Shown here piece after piece: positions 32,511 through 40,632 of a DNA stretch of 44,124 bases. A model generated the notes under the pieces. The model had not been told where the DNA came from. It worked only from the letters and a program-made list of their open reading frames with translations, and searched no databases. The stretch is from positions 13,273 through 57,396 of the forward strand of contig NZ_BMPQ01000040.1 of assembly GCF_014647675.1 (NCBI RefSeq), given 5' to 3'. A program made the position numbers and the translations under genes. Source of the stretch: Streptomyces flaveus (GTDB lineage: Bacteria; Actinomycetota; Actinomycetes; Streptomycetales; Streptomycetaceae). Every line of letters starts with the position of its first letter. The stretch's first letter is position 1.

Positions 32511-34016
32511 ATGAGCGGCATATCAGGCACTTCCGCGGCGGCTCCCACCGCGCCCGGTCGCCTGCCCCTGATCGGGCACGGGCACCAACTGGCCAGACGT
32601 CCCCTGGAGTTCATGGACTCGCTGCGCAGTCAGGGCAGCGTCGTCAAGATCCTGATAGGACCTACCGCCGCCTATGTGGTCACCGATCCGGCCGTCACCC
32701 GCCGGGTGCTGGTGACTGAGGTCGACGCGTTCGCCAAGGGCGGCAAGATCATCGATGCGCTGCGGGTGTTCTTCGGCGACGGGCTCGCCACGATCGCCGA
32801 CGGGGACCTGCACCTGAAGCACCGGCGGCTGATGCAGCCCATGTTCAACAAGGCACACATCGCCACCCGGGGCGACGTCATGATCAGCCACGTACGGACC
32901 GCGACCGAGGCGTGGGCGGAGGGGGTCGCGCGGGACACGTACGAGGACATGAACGATCTGACGCTGTCGACCTTCCTCGTGGCGCTCTTCGGTTCGGGAC
33001 TGCCGGATCACGTCGAGGGGGAGTTCCAGAGCCTCATGCCGGCGATCATGCGCGGCACGATCCGGCAGACCATCCTGCCTGGCTGGGTGACGAAGCTGCC
33101 GCTGCCCGCGAACCGTGCGCACGAGCAGCGGGTCGCGCGCCTGCGGGCGCTCATCGACCAGGCCATCGACCATCACCGCGCCCAACTGGCCGCGGCGCCG
33201 GACACGTCGGCCGGGCCACCCGCCGGCTGCCCCGCGCACGCGGGCAGCTCGACGGACGGACCGACAGACAGCTCGACGGGCGACTCGACAGGCGGCTCGA
33301 CGGGCAATTCGTCCGAGGGCGGCCTCTTCTCCACCCTCCTCACCGCCGACGACCCCGAGACGGGCCCTTTCTCACGCCAGCAGCTCCAGGACGAGGCGAT
33401 CACGCTTCTCACCGGCGCCATCGAGACCACGGGGACGACACTCGCCTGGACCCTGTACGAGATCAGCCGGAACGCGGAGATCGAGCGGCGGCTGCACGAC
33501 GAGCTCGACGCCGTGTGCGGCGACCGGCCACTGCGCCAGGAGGACGTGGGCTCGCTGCCGTACATGCGCAGCGTCCTCAAGGAAGCGATGCGCATGTACG
33601 GCCCCGCCTGGCTCGTCACGCGCACCACCACGCGCCCGGTCGTCCTCGACGGACACCCGATCCCCGAGGGCGCGGACGTCGTCTACAGCCCGTACGTCCA
33701 CCAGCACGACCCCGACGTCTACGCCGACCCCAAAACCTTCGACCCGGACCGCTGGGAGCCGGAGCGCGCCAAGAGCATCGACCGCACCTCGTTCCTCGCC
33801 TTCGGCGACGGCCGCCGCAAGTGCATCGGCGAGGAGTTCGCCTGGACCGAGCTCCTCATCGTCCTGGCCACCGTCGTCCAGCGCTGGCGCCTGACCCTGA
33901 CCTCGGCTCCCCCACGCCCGCAGGCCATCGTCACGGTCAAGCCGGACAAGCTCTCGATGACACCGCAGCTGAGGGTGCCAAAGACGACGGAGGAGAAGGC
34001 GGAGCAACCCGTCTGA
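32511..34016 (+). CDS. Cytochrome P450 with an inserted Ser/Thr/Gly repeat
   Basis: 501 residues, longer than most bacterial P450s. All catalytic signatures are intact: I-helix GAIETT (302-307), K-helix E358-A-M-R361 and haem loop FGDGRRKCIG with Cys438. The overall text resembles the CYP170/CYP183 group of terpenoid oxidases more than CYP105-type soluble P450s. Residues about 226-270 are a low-complexity linker that includes a 12-bp tandem repeat, placed between the G and I helices; it is probably a surface loop. The gene is divergent from cvnA and convergent with the CCR gene. Hydroxylation of the neighbouring terpene is a reasonable guess only. Confidence 0.9.
   Translation: MSGISGTSAAAPTAPGRLPLIGHGHQLARRPLEFMDSLRSQGSVVKILIGPTAAYVVTDPAVTRRVLVTEVDAFAKGGKIIDALRVFFGDGLATIADGDLHLKHRRLMQPMFNKAHIATRGDVMISHVRTATEAWAEGVARDTYEDMNDLTLSTFLVALFGSGLPDHVEGEFQSLMPAIMRGTIRQTILPGWVTKLPLPANRAHEQRVARLRALIDQAIDHHRAQLAAAPDTSAGPPAGCPAHAGSSTDGPTDSSTGDSTGGSTGNSSEGGLFSTLLTADDPETGPFSRQQLQDEAITLLTGAIETTGTTLAWTLYEISRNAEIERRLHDELDAVCGDRPLRQEDVGSLPYMRSVLKEAMRMYGPAWLVTRTTTRPVVLDGHPIPEGADVVYSPYVHQHDPDVYADPKTFDPDRWEPERAKSIDRTSFLAFGDGRRKCIGEEFAWTELLIVLATVVQRWRLTLTSAPPRPQAIVTVKPDKLSMTPQLRVPKTTEEKAEQPV
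33248..33319 (+). repeat. In-frame 12-bp tandem repeat within the P450 gene
   Basis: Six degenerate 12-bp units (33248, 33260, 33272, 33284, 33296, 33308; consensus CTCGACGGGCGG) encode STDG, PTDS, STGD, STGG, STGN, SSEG. The frame is kept, so copy number could vary without breaking the protein. Confidence 0.85.
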
Positions 34017-34044
34017 TGGCGCGGGTATCGCGTGTATGACGCGC

Positions 34045-35349
34045 TCACGCCTGAGTCATGAGGCGTTCCCGGCGCTCGGGGTCACCGACTCCGAGGCCGG
34101 GGGCGGGCGCCAGGGAGAGGACGCCGACCTTGCCGAGGTGCTCGTTGTTCTGGACCAGCCGGGCGGCCTCCGCCGTGGCGGTGAGAGGGTAGGTCTCGGT
34201 GAGCGCGGGGGCGATGTGGCCGAGGTCCAGGAGGCGGCCGACGGCGGCCTGTTCCTGCAGGTTGGAGCCGTGGCTGCCGATGACGCGCTTGAGCCGCATC
34301 CACAGGTAGCGGTTGTCGAACTCGTGCTGGTAGCCGGTGCTGGAGCCGCAGGTCACGACCGCGCCACCACGCCGTACGACGAACACGGAGACCCCGAAGG
34401 TGGCCCGGCCCACGTGCTCGAAGACGATGTGCGGATCCTCGCCCGTCGCGGCCCGGATCAGCTTGCCGAGCCGCTTGCCGATCACCGTGGGATCGGCGGG
34501 CGCCTCACTGCTGGTGAGACCGATCTCCTCCCGGTTGATGACCACGTGACAGCCCAGACTGCGGGCGTACTCCGCCTTCCGCTCATTGCTGACGACGCCG
34601 ACGGCGATCCCACCGCCGTTACGGACGAGTTGGACGGCGTACGCCCCGAGCCCGCCGGCCGCTCCCCAGATCAGCACCACATCGCCCTGCGTCATCCGGG
34701 CGCCCCGGTCGCTGACGAGCATGCGGTACGCCGTGCCCGCGCACAGCGGGTTCGAGGCCGCCTCCTCCCACGTCAAGTGGGCTGGCTTGGGCAGGAGTTG
34801 GCTGGTGCGCGCGACGCAGTAGTGGGCCAGTGCGCCGTAGTTGGTCTCGAAGCCCCAGGCCAGCATGCCCGAGCCGAGCATGCCGTCGGCGTGGGTCGCC
34901 GGGTCCTCCTCGTCGACGTACACCGGGCTCACCACGACCTGGTCGCCGACCCGCCACCTGCGCACGCCAGAGCCGGTGCGCACGACGACCCCGGACGCGT
35001 CCGAGCCGATCACATGGAACGGCTGGTCGTGCCGGGCCGCCCAGCGGTCCTGGCGGCCGAAGTGCTTCAGGAAGGTGAAGGTCGGGATGGGCTCGAACAT
35101 CGCCGACCAGACGGTGTTGTAGTTGATGCCGCTGGCCATGACGGCCACCAGCACCTCGTTCGGGGCGAGTTCGGGCATCGGTACGGAGCCGAGGTGGATG
35201 GACTTGCGGACGTCCTTGTCCGCGACTCCGGTGAAGCTGTCGATGTCCTCCGCCCTCAGATGGGCGGCGGTGTAGTGACCGGGCAGGGGAAGCTGTTCCA
35301 GTTCGGCACGGGTGGCTCCCGCCACCACGGCATGGGCCAGGGCGTCCAT
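34045..35349 (-). CDS. ccr: Crotonyl-CoA carboxylase/reductase (CCR)
   Basis: 434 residues from ATG at 35349 with GGAGGA upstream. It belongs to the MDR family with the CCR-specific CO2-binding residues: Asn78 (GINYNTVW), Phe167-Glu168 (AWGFETN) and His360 (IGSHGSN), matching N81, F170, E171 and H365 of the Kitasatospora enzyme. NADPH binding is at IWGAAGGLGAYAVQL. The enzyme reduces and carboxylates a 2-enoyl-CoA to an alkylmalonyl-CoA, so it makes branched extender units. It is the last gene of the ligase-PKS-esterase operon, which places its product at the PKS AT domain. Chain length accepted is not readable. Confidence 0.95.
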   Translation of the reverse strand: MDALAHAVVAGATRAELEQLPLPGHYTAAHLRAEDIDSFTGVADKDVRKSIHLGSVPMPELAPNEVLVAVMASGINYNTVWSAMFEPIPTFTFLKHFGRQDRWAARHDQPFHVIGSDASGVVVRTGSGVRRWRVGDQVVVSPVYVDEEDPATHADGMLGSGMLAWGFETNYGALAHYCVARTSQLLPKPAHLTWEEAASNPLCAGTAYRMLVSDRGARMTQGDVVLIWGAAGGLGAYAVQLVRNGGGIAVGVVSNERKAEYARSLGCHVVINREEIGLTSSEAPADPTVIGKRLGKLIRAATGEDPHIVFEHVGRATFGVSVFVVRRGGAVVTCGSSTGYQHEFDNRYLWMRLKRVIGSHGSNLQEQAAVGRLLDLGHIAPALTETYPLTATAEAARLVQNNEHLGKVGVLSLAPAPGLGVGDPERRERLMTQA

Positions 35350-35400
35350 GGGGGTTCCTCCTTGTGGGCCTTGAACGGGTGTTGAGGGGCCTTGAAGGGT

Positions 35401-36405
35401 TCAGCGCAGGCCTAGGCCCGCTGCGAGCGTCGGCCACGAGGCCTTGAACTCCTGCCGCCAGTTCGGCCAGTTGTGCACTCCGCCGTTGTAGAAGTGCACC
35501 TGCGCCGGGATGTTCAGAGCCTCCAACTGCCTTGCGAATCGGTGCGCTTGGGACCACAGCACGCCTTCGAGCACCGCACCTTCGATGTTGCCGAGATCGT
35601 CACTGGGCAGTCCGCTGCCCTGGGAGACATACAGCTTGGTGCCCTTGAGGTGCCGTGCCTGGGCGTAGGGGTTGTGCCGGGTCCAGTTGTCACGCTGGAA
35701 CAGCGGGCTGCCCCACAGCGTCTGGGGCGGCAACTGTTCGCGGGCGACGATCGCGTTGAGGACGGTGGGCATGCCGAAGGCGGTGGTGTCGAGGATCCCG
35801 CTGTACGAGGCCGCCGCCCCGAAGGTGCCGGGGTGCCGCGCGGCGAAGGCGAGGGCTCCGTAGCCGCCGGTGGAGACTCCGGCGACGGCACGCTTCGTGC
35901 CGGCCCTGAATCTCTGCGCCAACAGCCCCATCAGCTCGTCGACTTGGAACGTCTCGTAGTCCGGTGCGTCGGCGCTGCCGTTGTTCCACCAGTCGGTGGG
36001 GATGCCGGTGGGGCCCGAGGAGGGCATCACGGTGAGGACGTCCTTGTCCGCCGTGAAGGCGGCGACGTCCGTCTCGCGGGTCCAGGAGGTGTAGTCGTCG
36101 TGGGCGCCCTGGAGGAGGTAGAGGACGGGCCAGGTGCGGTTCGGCTGCGCGGCGTAACGCGTCGGCAGGATCACGCGTACGGGCAGGGTGGCGCCGACCG
36201 CCGGGGAGTCGACCATGAGGTCCACGGTGCGGGCGTCCAGCCAGTTCTCCCCCACGATGGCGGCGCCGTCCGCGTCTGCCGCGGTCGCCGCCGTGGGTGC
36301 CGCGGACGACTGCGGGGCGAGCACAACTCCCGTGCCGAGCAGGGAGGTTGTGAGCGCGAGGGCGAGAGCGCAGCGACGCTGCAGGCGCGGTATCGGACGC
36401 GGCAT
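35401..36405 (-). CDS. Secreted antigen-85-like acyltransferase/esterase
   Basis: 334 residues from ATG at 36405 (AAGGGA 8 nt upstream). A signal peptide (about 1-36, with a basic start and AAPTAA) directs it outside the cell. The PF00756 alpha/beta-hydrolase fold shows nucleophile Ser178 in GVSTGGYG and the end motif VHNWPNW (His311), which resembles GxHxWxYW of mycolyltransferases. It starts 24 bp after the PKS stop and precedes the CCR gene. In mycobacteria Ag85 proteins transfer mycolates to trehalose or arabinogalactan. Here the acceptor is unknown, and hydrolysis or a different acyl transfer is equally possible. Confidence 0.88.
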   Translation of the reverse strand: MPRPIPRLQRRCALALALTTSLLGTGVVLAPQSSAAPTAATAADADGAAIVGENWLDARTVDLMVDSPAVGATLPVRVILPTRYAAQPNRTWPVLYLLQGAHDDYTSWTRETDVAAFTADKDVLTVMPSSGPTGIPTDWWNNGSADAPDYETFQVDELMGLLAQRFRAGTKRAVAGVSTGGYGALAFAARHPGTFGAAASYSGILDTTAFGMPTVLNAIVAREQLPPQTLWGSPLFQRDNWTRHNPYAQARHLKGTKLYVSQGSGLPSDDLGNIEGAVLEGVLWSQAHRFARQLEALNIPAQVHFYNGGVHNWPNWRQEFKASWPTLAAGLGLR

Positions 36406-36429
36406 AGGTGTAGTCCCTTCAGGATTCCT

Positions 36430-39400
36430 TCAGGAGTCCCGCAGATCGCGTGTCAGCAGTCCGGCGAGTACGTCGACGACCGGTGGGTCGAGCAGTGACA
36501 GGTGGTGGCCGGGCAGCGGGACGACGGTGAGGTCGGTGCAGTGGGCGTCCCAGCCGAGCGCCTGGTCGTCGCGCTCGTAGCGGGGGTCGCGGACCGTGTG
36601 CGGGGCGGGCTCGCTCGCCCGGTAGAGGAGGGTGCGGCCGGTGTGGGGCCCGGGCGTGTGGCGTTCGCCGCTGCGGAGGTCCAGATACGAGGTGCGCTGG
36701 TGCTCCAGTACGGAGTCCGGCAGTTCGACGGTGTCGCCCAGCACCTTGAGGACGAGGTCGATGCGGCCCGTGTCGTCGAGTCCGGCGAGTTCGTCGTACG
36801 GCAGGTCGAGGCGGGTGCCGTAGGTGCGTTCCACATACGCGGCGAAGTCCTGGAAGTGGCGCAGGGCCCGCTCGGTGGCGGTGAGCCCGGTCGGCAGCGG
36901 CAGCACCGAGTCGAGCAGGACCAGGGCGGAGACGGTGCCGTGTGGGGGCAGGAGCCGGGCCGTTTCCTGGGCGACGAGACCGCCGTACGACCAACCTCCC
37001 ACCACCCAGGGCCCGTTGGGGATGACCTCCCGTATGCGCCGGGCGAACTCGGCGGCCCGGCCCGGCACATCGTCGGGGTCCGGCTGCCGGTCGAAGCCGT
37101 GGACCGGGCGGTCGCCGTCGAGGCGTGCGGCCAGCCGGGCGTAGACGTCGGCGGATCCGCCGGCGGCGTGGGCCAGGAAGAGGGGGGTGTGCGGGCCGGT
37201 GGCGGGGAAGGCACGGAGGTGATCGGAGGCGACGGGTCGCGCCTGCACGGGGAGGGCCGGGTGCCTCAAGTCCACGTCGCCCCCGAGCAGTTGGGCGACC
37301 CTCCGCAGAGTCCCCTGTTTCAGCAGCACTCCGGGCTCGACCTCGACATCGAACTCCCGCTGTACGACGGCCCGGATGCGCACGGCCGTGAGCGAGTCCA
37401 GGCCGAGGTTCGTCAACGGCGTGTCGGGGTCGATGTGTTCGGGGCTGTACCCCATCACTCCGGCCACGCACAGCCGCAGCCGTTCGACGGGGCTCATGGC
37501 GCGGTCGGTGGACCCGGCCTGGGGCTCGGCCGGATCCACCGCCGTCTCCTCCCCCACCCAGAACCGGCGGTGCCGCCAGCGCGGCGGCGGTACGTCCACG
37601 ATGCGGCCCTCGGGGTGCAGGACCTCTCGCGGCCGGGCCGTCCGTACGCCGTGCACGAGAAGGGTGGCGAGCGAGGTGCGGAAGGTGAGTGCGTCGTCGG
37701 TGTCGCGGCGCAGGGTGGGGGTGACCAGCGAGTCCTCTGCGCCGGCCGCGCGCAGGGTTTCCGTCAGGGGGTGCAACTGCGTTGCGTGCGGGGACACTTC
37801 GACGAAGACGCGGTGTCCGTCCTCGGCCGCTGCACGCACGGCCTGGGTGAAGCGGACGGGGTTGCGTAGATTGGCCGCCCAGTACGCCGTGTCGGCGGGC
37901 GCGGCCTCGCGGGGGTCGTCGAGCACGGTGGAGTAGCGGCGGCAGCGGGGGGCCTGCGCGGAGGGCCGGATCTCGCCCAGCTCGCGGGTGAACTCACCCA
38001 GCAGCGGCTCGACTTCGCGCGAGTGACCAGCTGCGGACACGCCCAGCGCACGGGCGAAGCCGCCGTCGCCGTTCACCCGGGCGACCAGTGCGGCGACGTC
38101 CTCGGCCGAGCCGGTGACCACGCACTGCACCGGCGAGGCGTGCACGGCGACGTCGAGTGTGCGCAACTCCCTTGCCAGTACGGGTATTTCGGCAGCCGGG
38201 AGGTCCACGACGGCCATGGATCCGCCGGTGAGCCGGTCCAGCAGCCGGGAGCGTACGGCGACGACGCGGGCACCGGTGGCCTCGTCGAGAGCTCCGGAGA
38301 CGACCGCCGCGGCGATCTCGCCCAGGGAGTGGCCGATGACGGCGGCGGGTTCGAGGCCGTACGAGCGCCAGAGTTCGGCGAGGGCGACCTGGATGCCGTA
38401 CAGGACGGGCATGACGGTGGCGGGGCTCGACAGGACGGCGTCGGGGTGGAGTCCGGCGCGCAGGGAGACGCCCGCGTGTTCAAGGAGCAGTGGTTCCAGG
38501 CGGTCGACGGCGGCGGCGAACTTCCCTTCCGTGGCGAGGAGTTGGCTGCCCATGCCGGGCCACTGGGAGCCGTAGCCGGAGAACACCCAGACCGGGCCGG
38601 TGCCGCCCGGCGTCCCCTCCCCCGTGATCAGGTGCGGGGACGGGGCGCCGGTGGCCAGGCGGGTGAGCGCGGTGACGGTCTCCGCGCGGTCGCGGGTGAC
38701 GAGGGCCGCGCGGTGCCGGCCGCGTCCGGTGCGGCCGGCGAGGGTGCGGGCGAGGTCGGCGTCGCGTACGCGTCGGCTGCCGGGGGTGTTCAGCCAGGCG
38801 GCGAGCTCAGCCGCGTACGCGCGCACCCTTTCTTTGGTTGACCCGTCGAGCAGCAGCAGCCGGGGACGCTCCGGCGCGCTGCTCGCCCGACGGGCCGGTC
38901 TGTGTTCGGGCTCGGCGAGGACGACATGGGCGTTCGTCCCGCCGAAGCCGAAGGCCGAGACGCCCGCGGTCGCCGTGCCCGAGTAGCGGGGCCACGGTTC
39001 CGGAGCGGTGACCACGCGCAGGCCGAGTGCGTCGAGGTCGGCGTGCGGGCCCTGGCAGGTGAAGTGGAGCTGGCCGGGGATCTCGCCGTGGTGCAGCGCA
39101 AGGACGGTCTTGATCAGGCCCGCGATGCCCGCCGCGGCTTCCAGGTGTCCGAGGTTCGTCTTGGCGGAGCCGATCAGCAGGGGCTGGTCGGCGGGGCGGC
39201 CCCTGCCGAGTACGGCGCCGAGGGCGCCCGCTTCGATGGGGTCACCGAGGGCGGTGCCGGTGCCGTGTGCCTCGACGTAGTCGACGGTCGTGGGGGCGTG
39301 GTGCGCTTGGTGCGCCTCGGCGAGGAGGGCGCGTTGGGCTTCGGCGTTGGGGGCGGTCAGCCCGTTGGAGCGGCCGTCGGAGTTGACGGCTGTCGCGTGG

Positions 39401-40632
39401 ATGACGGCCAGGACGCGGTCGCCGTCGCGTTCGGCGTCGGCGAGGCGTTTCAGTACGACCACGCCGCAGCCCTCGCCGCGTACGATCCCGTCGGCCTCCG
39501 CGTCGAACGCCTTGCACCGGCCGTCCGGGGCGAGGGCGCCCGCGCGCTGGAGGCCGAGGGTCACGGCGGGGCTCAGCAGCAGGTTCACCCCGGCGGCGAG
39601 CGCCGTGTCGCTCTCGCCGCTGGCCAGGCTCCGTACCGCATGGTGCACCGCGACCAGGGACGACGAGCACGCGGTGTCGACGGACATGCTGGGCCCGCGC
39701 AGGTCGAGGGCGTACGACAGACGGCCCGCGGCGATGCTCAGGGAGGCGCCGGTGGCCGTCCAGGCGTCCACGGCGCCGGGGTCGGCGGTGGTGAGGTGGG
39801 CGTACTCGTTGCCGCTGATGCCGACGAAGACACCGGTACGGGTACCGGCGAGCGCGGGCGCCGGCAGGGCCGCGTGGTCGAGAGCCTCACGGGCGACTTC
39901 GAGGAGCATGCGGTGCTGGGGGTCCATGGCGACGGCCTCGTGCCCGGCGATACCGAAGAACTCGGCGTCGAACCCGGCGATCTCGTCGAGGCCACCGAGG
40001 AAGGCGCCGTGCGGGCTCACGTCGTCCGGCAACCGCGCCGGATCGCGCACGAAGGGCTCCCACCGCCCGTCCGGAACCGTGCCGACCGCGTCCCGCCCCT
40101 CGGAGAGAAGCCGCCAGTACGCCTCGGGCGAGCGGACCCCGCCGGGGAAGCGACAGCCGAGGCCGATGACGGCGACGGGGGTCGGGGCCCTGCCACGGTC
40201 CGCGGCGTGCGGGGCATGAGCGCCAACGCCGGGCGTGTGGCGGGTGGTTGGGCCCTCGGGCACGCGACCGTCCGCTGTCGCTGCGTCCGCCGCCCAGCCG
40301 CCGGCCGGCGCGAGCCGCATGTCGCCTGGCGTCGGGCCGCCCTGCGCCGGCGGGGGCGCGGCTTGCGCCTCGGCGGCACCGGCCGGCGGTCCCGCTTCCT
40401 TGGCCAGGCGCATCACCATCGCGTCGATCGTCGGCGCGTCCCACAGGAACGTGTTCGGGAGGCGGCGGCCGGACAGTTCGCTCAGGGCGGCCGTGAGTGC
40501 TACCGCGTCCCGGGAGGTGAGGCCGGTTTCGGCGAGGGGCAGGTCGTCGGGGAGTTCGGAGGGGGCGAGGCCGTACCAGGTGTGGAGCCGTTCCGTCACC
40601 AGAGCGCGGATCGCCGTACGTGACGCGGTCAT
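36430..40632 (-). CDS. Pks13-like type I polyketide synthase (ACP-KS-AT-ACP-TE)
   Basis: 1,400 residues. The N-terminal ACP (about 5-80) has Ser40 in GLTSRDAV. KS (about 150-575) has Cys322 (DTACSSSL), His456 (EAHGTGT) and His496 (NLGHLEAA). AT (about 680-995) has Ser769 in GHSLGE. A second ACP (about 1048-1115) has Ser1080 (LGLDSLTA). The TE (about 1148-1395) has Ser1215 in GGWSYGG and His1376/1377. There is no KR, DH or ER. The order ACP-KS-AT-ACP-TE is that of mycobacterial Pks13, whose N-terminal ACP is loaded by FadD32. The first product should be an alpha-substituted beta-keto acyl chain released by the TE. It overlaps the ligase stop by 4 nt (ATGA). Confidence 0.95.
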   Translation of the reverse strand: MTASRTAIRALVTERLHTWYGLAPSELPDDLPLAETGLTSRDAVALTAALSELSGRRLPNTFLWDAPTIDAMVMRLAKEAGPPAGAAEAQAAPPPAQGGPTPGDMRLAPAGGWAADAATADGRVPEGPTTRHTPGVGAHAPHAADRGRAPTPVAVIGLGCRFPGGVRSPEAYWRLLSEGRDAVGTVPDGRWEPFVRDPARLPDDVSPHGAFLGGLDEIAGFDAEFFGIAGHEAVAMDPQHRMLLEVAREALDHAALPAPALAGTRTGVFVGISGNEYAHLTTADPGAVDAWTATGASLSIAAGRLSYALDLRGPSMSVDTACSSSLVAVHHAVRSLASGESDTALAAGVNLLLSPAVTLGLQRAGALAPDGRCKAFDAEADGIVRGEGCGVVVLKRLADAERDGDRVLAVIHATAVNSDGRSNGLTAPNAEAQRALLAEAHQAHHAPTTVDYVEAHGTGTALGDPIEAGALGAVLGRGRPADQPLLIGSAKTNLGHLEAAAGIAGLIKTVLALHHGEIPGQLHFTCQGPHADLDALGLRVVTAPEPWPRYSGTATAGVSAFGFGGTNAHVVLAEPEHRPARRASSAPERPRLLLLDGSTKERVRAYAAELAAWLNTPGSRRVRDADLARTLAGRTGRGRHRAALVTRDRAETVTALTRLATGAPSPHLITGEGTPGGTGPVWVFSGYGSQWPGMGSQLLATEGKFAAAVDRLEPLLLEHAGVSLRAGLHPDAVLSSPATVMPVLYGIQVALAELWRSYGLEPAAVIGHSLGEIAAAVVSGALDEATGARVVAVRSRLLDRLTGGSMAVVDLPAAEIPVLARELRTLDVAVHASPVQCVVTGSAEDVAALVARVNGDGGFARALGVSAAGHSREVEPLLGEFTRELGEIRPSAQAPRCRRYSTVLDDPREAAPADTAYWAANLRNPVRFTQAVRAAAEDGHRVFVEVSPHATQLHPLTETLRAAGAEDSLVTPTLRRDTDDALTFRTSLATLLVHGVRTARPREVLHPEGRIVDVPPPRWRHRRFWVGEETAVDPAEPQAGSTDRAMSPVERLRLCVAGVMGYSPEHIDPDTPLTNLGLDSLTAVRIRAVVQREFDVEVEPGVLLKQGTLRRVAQLLGGDVDLRHPALPVQARPVASDHLRAFPATGPHTPLFLAHAAGGSADVYARLAARLDGDRPVHGFDRQPDPDDVPGRAAEFARRIREVIPNGPWVVGGWSYGGLVAQETARLLPPHGTVSALVLLDSVLPLPTGLTATERALRHFQDFAAYVERTYGTRLDLPYDELAGLDDTGRIDLVLKVLGDTVELPDSVLEHQRTSYLDLRSGERHTPGPHTGRTLLYRASEPAPHTVRDPRYERDDQALGWDAHCTDLTVVPLPGHHLSLLDPPVVDVLAGLLTRDLRDS

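Noticed and set aside
32511..34016. Second P450 as a conservon member (CYP154-type cvnF)
   Set aside because: It is on the opposite strand, divergent from cvnA, and its text is closer to the CYP170/CYP183 group.
38902..40623. 573-codon open frame on the plus strand
   Set aside because: Antisense to the KS domain and N-terminal ACP of the PKS; no start signal or family resemblance.
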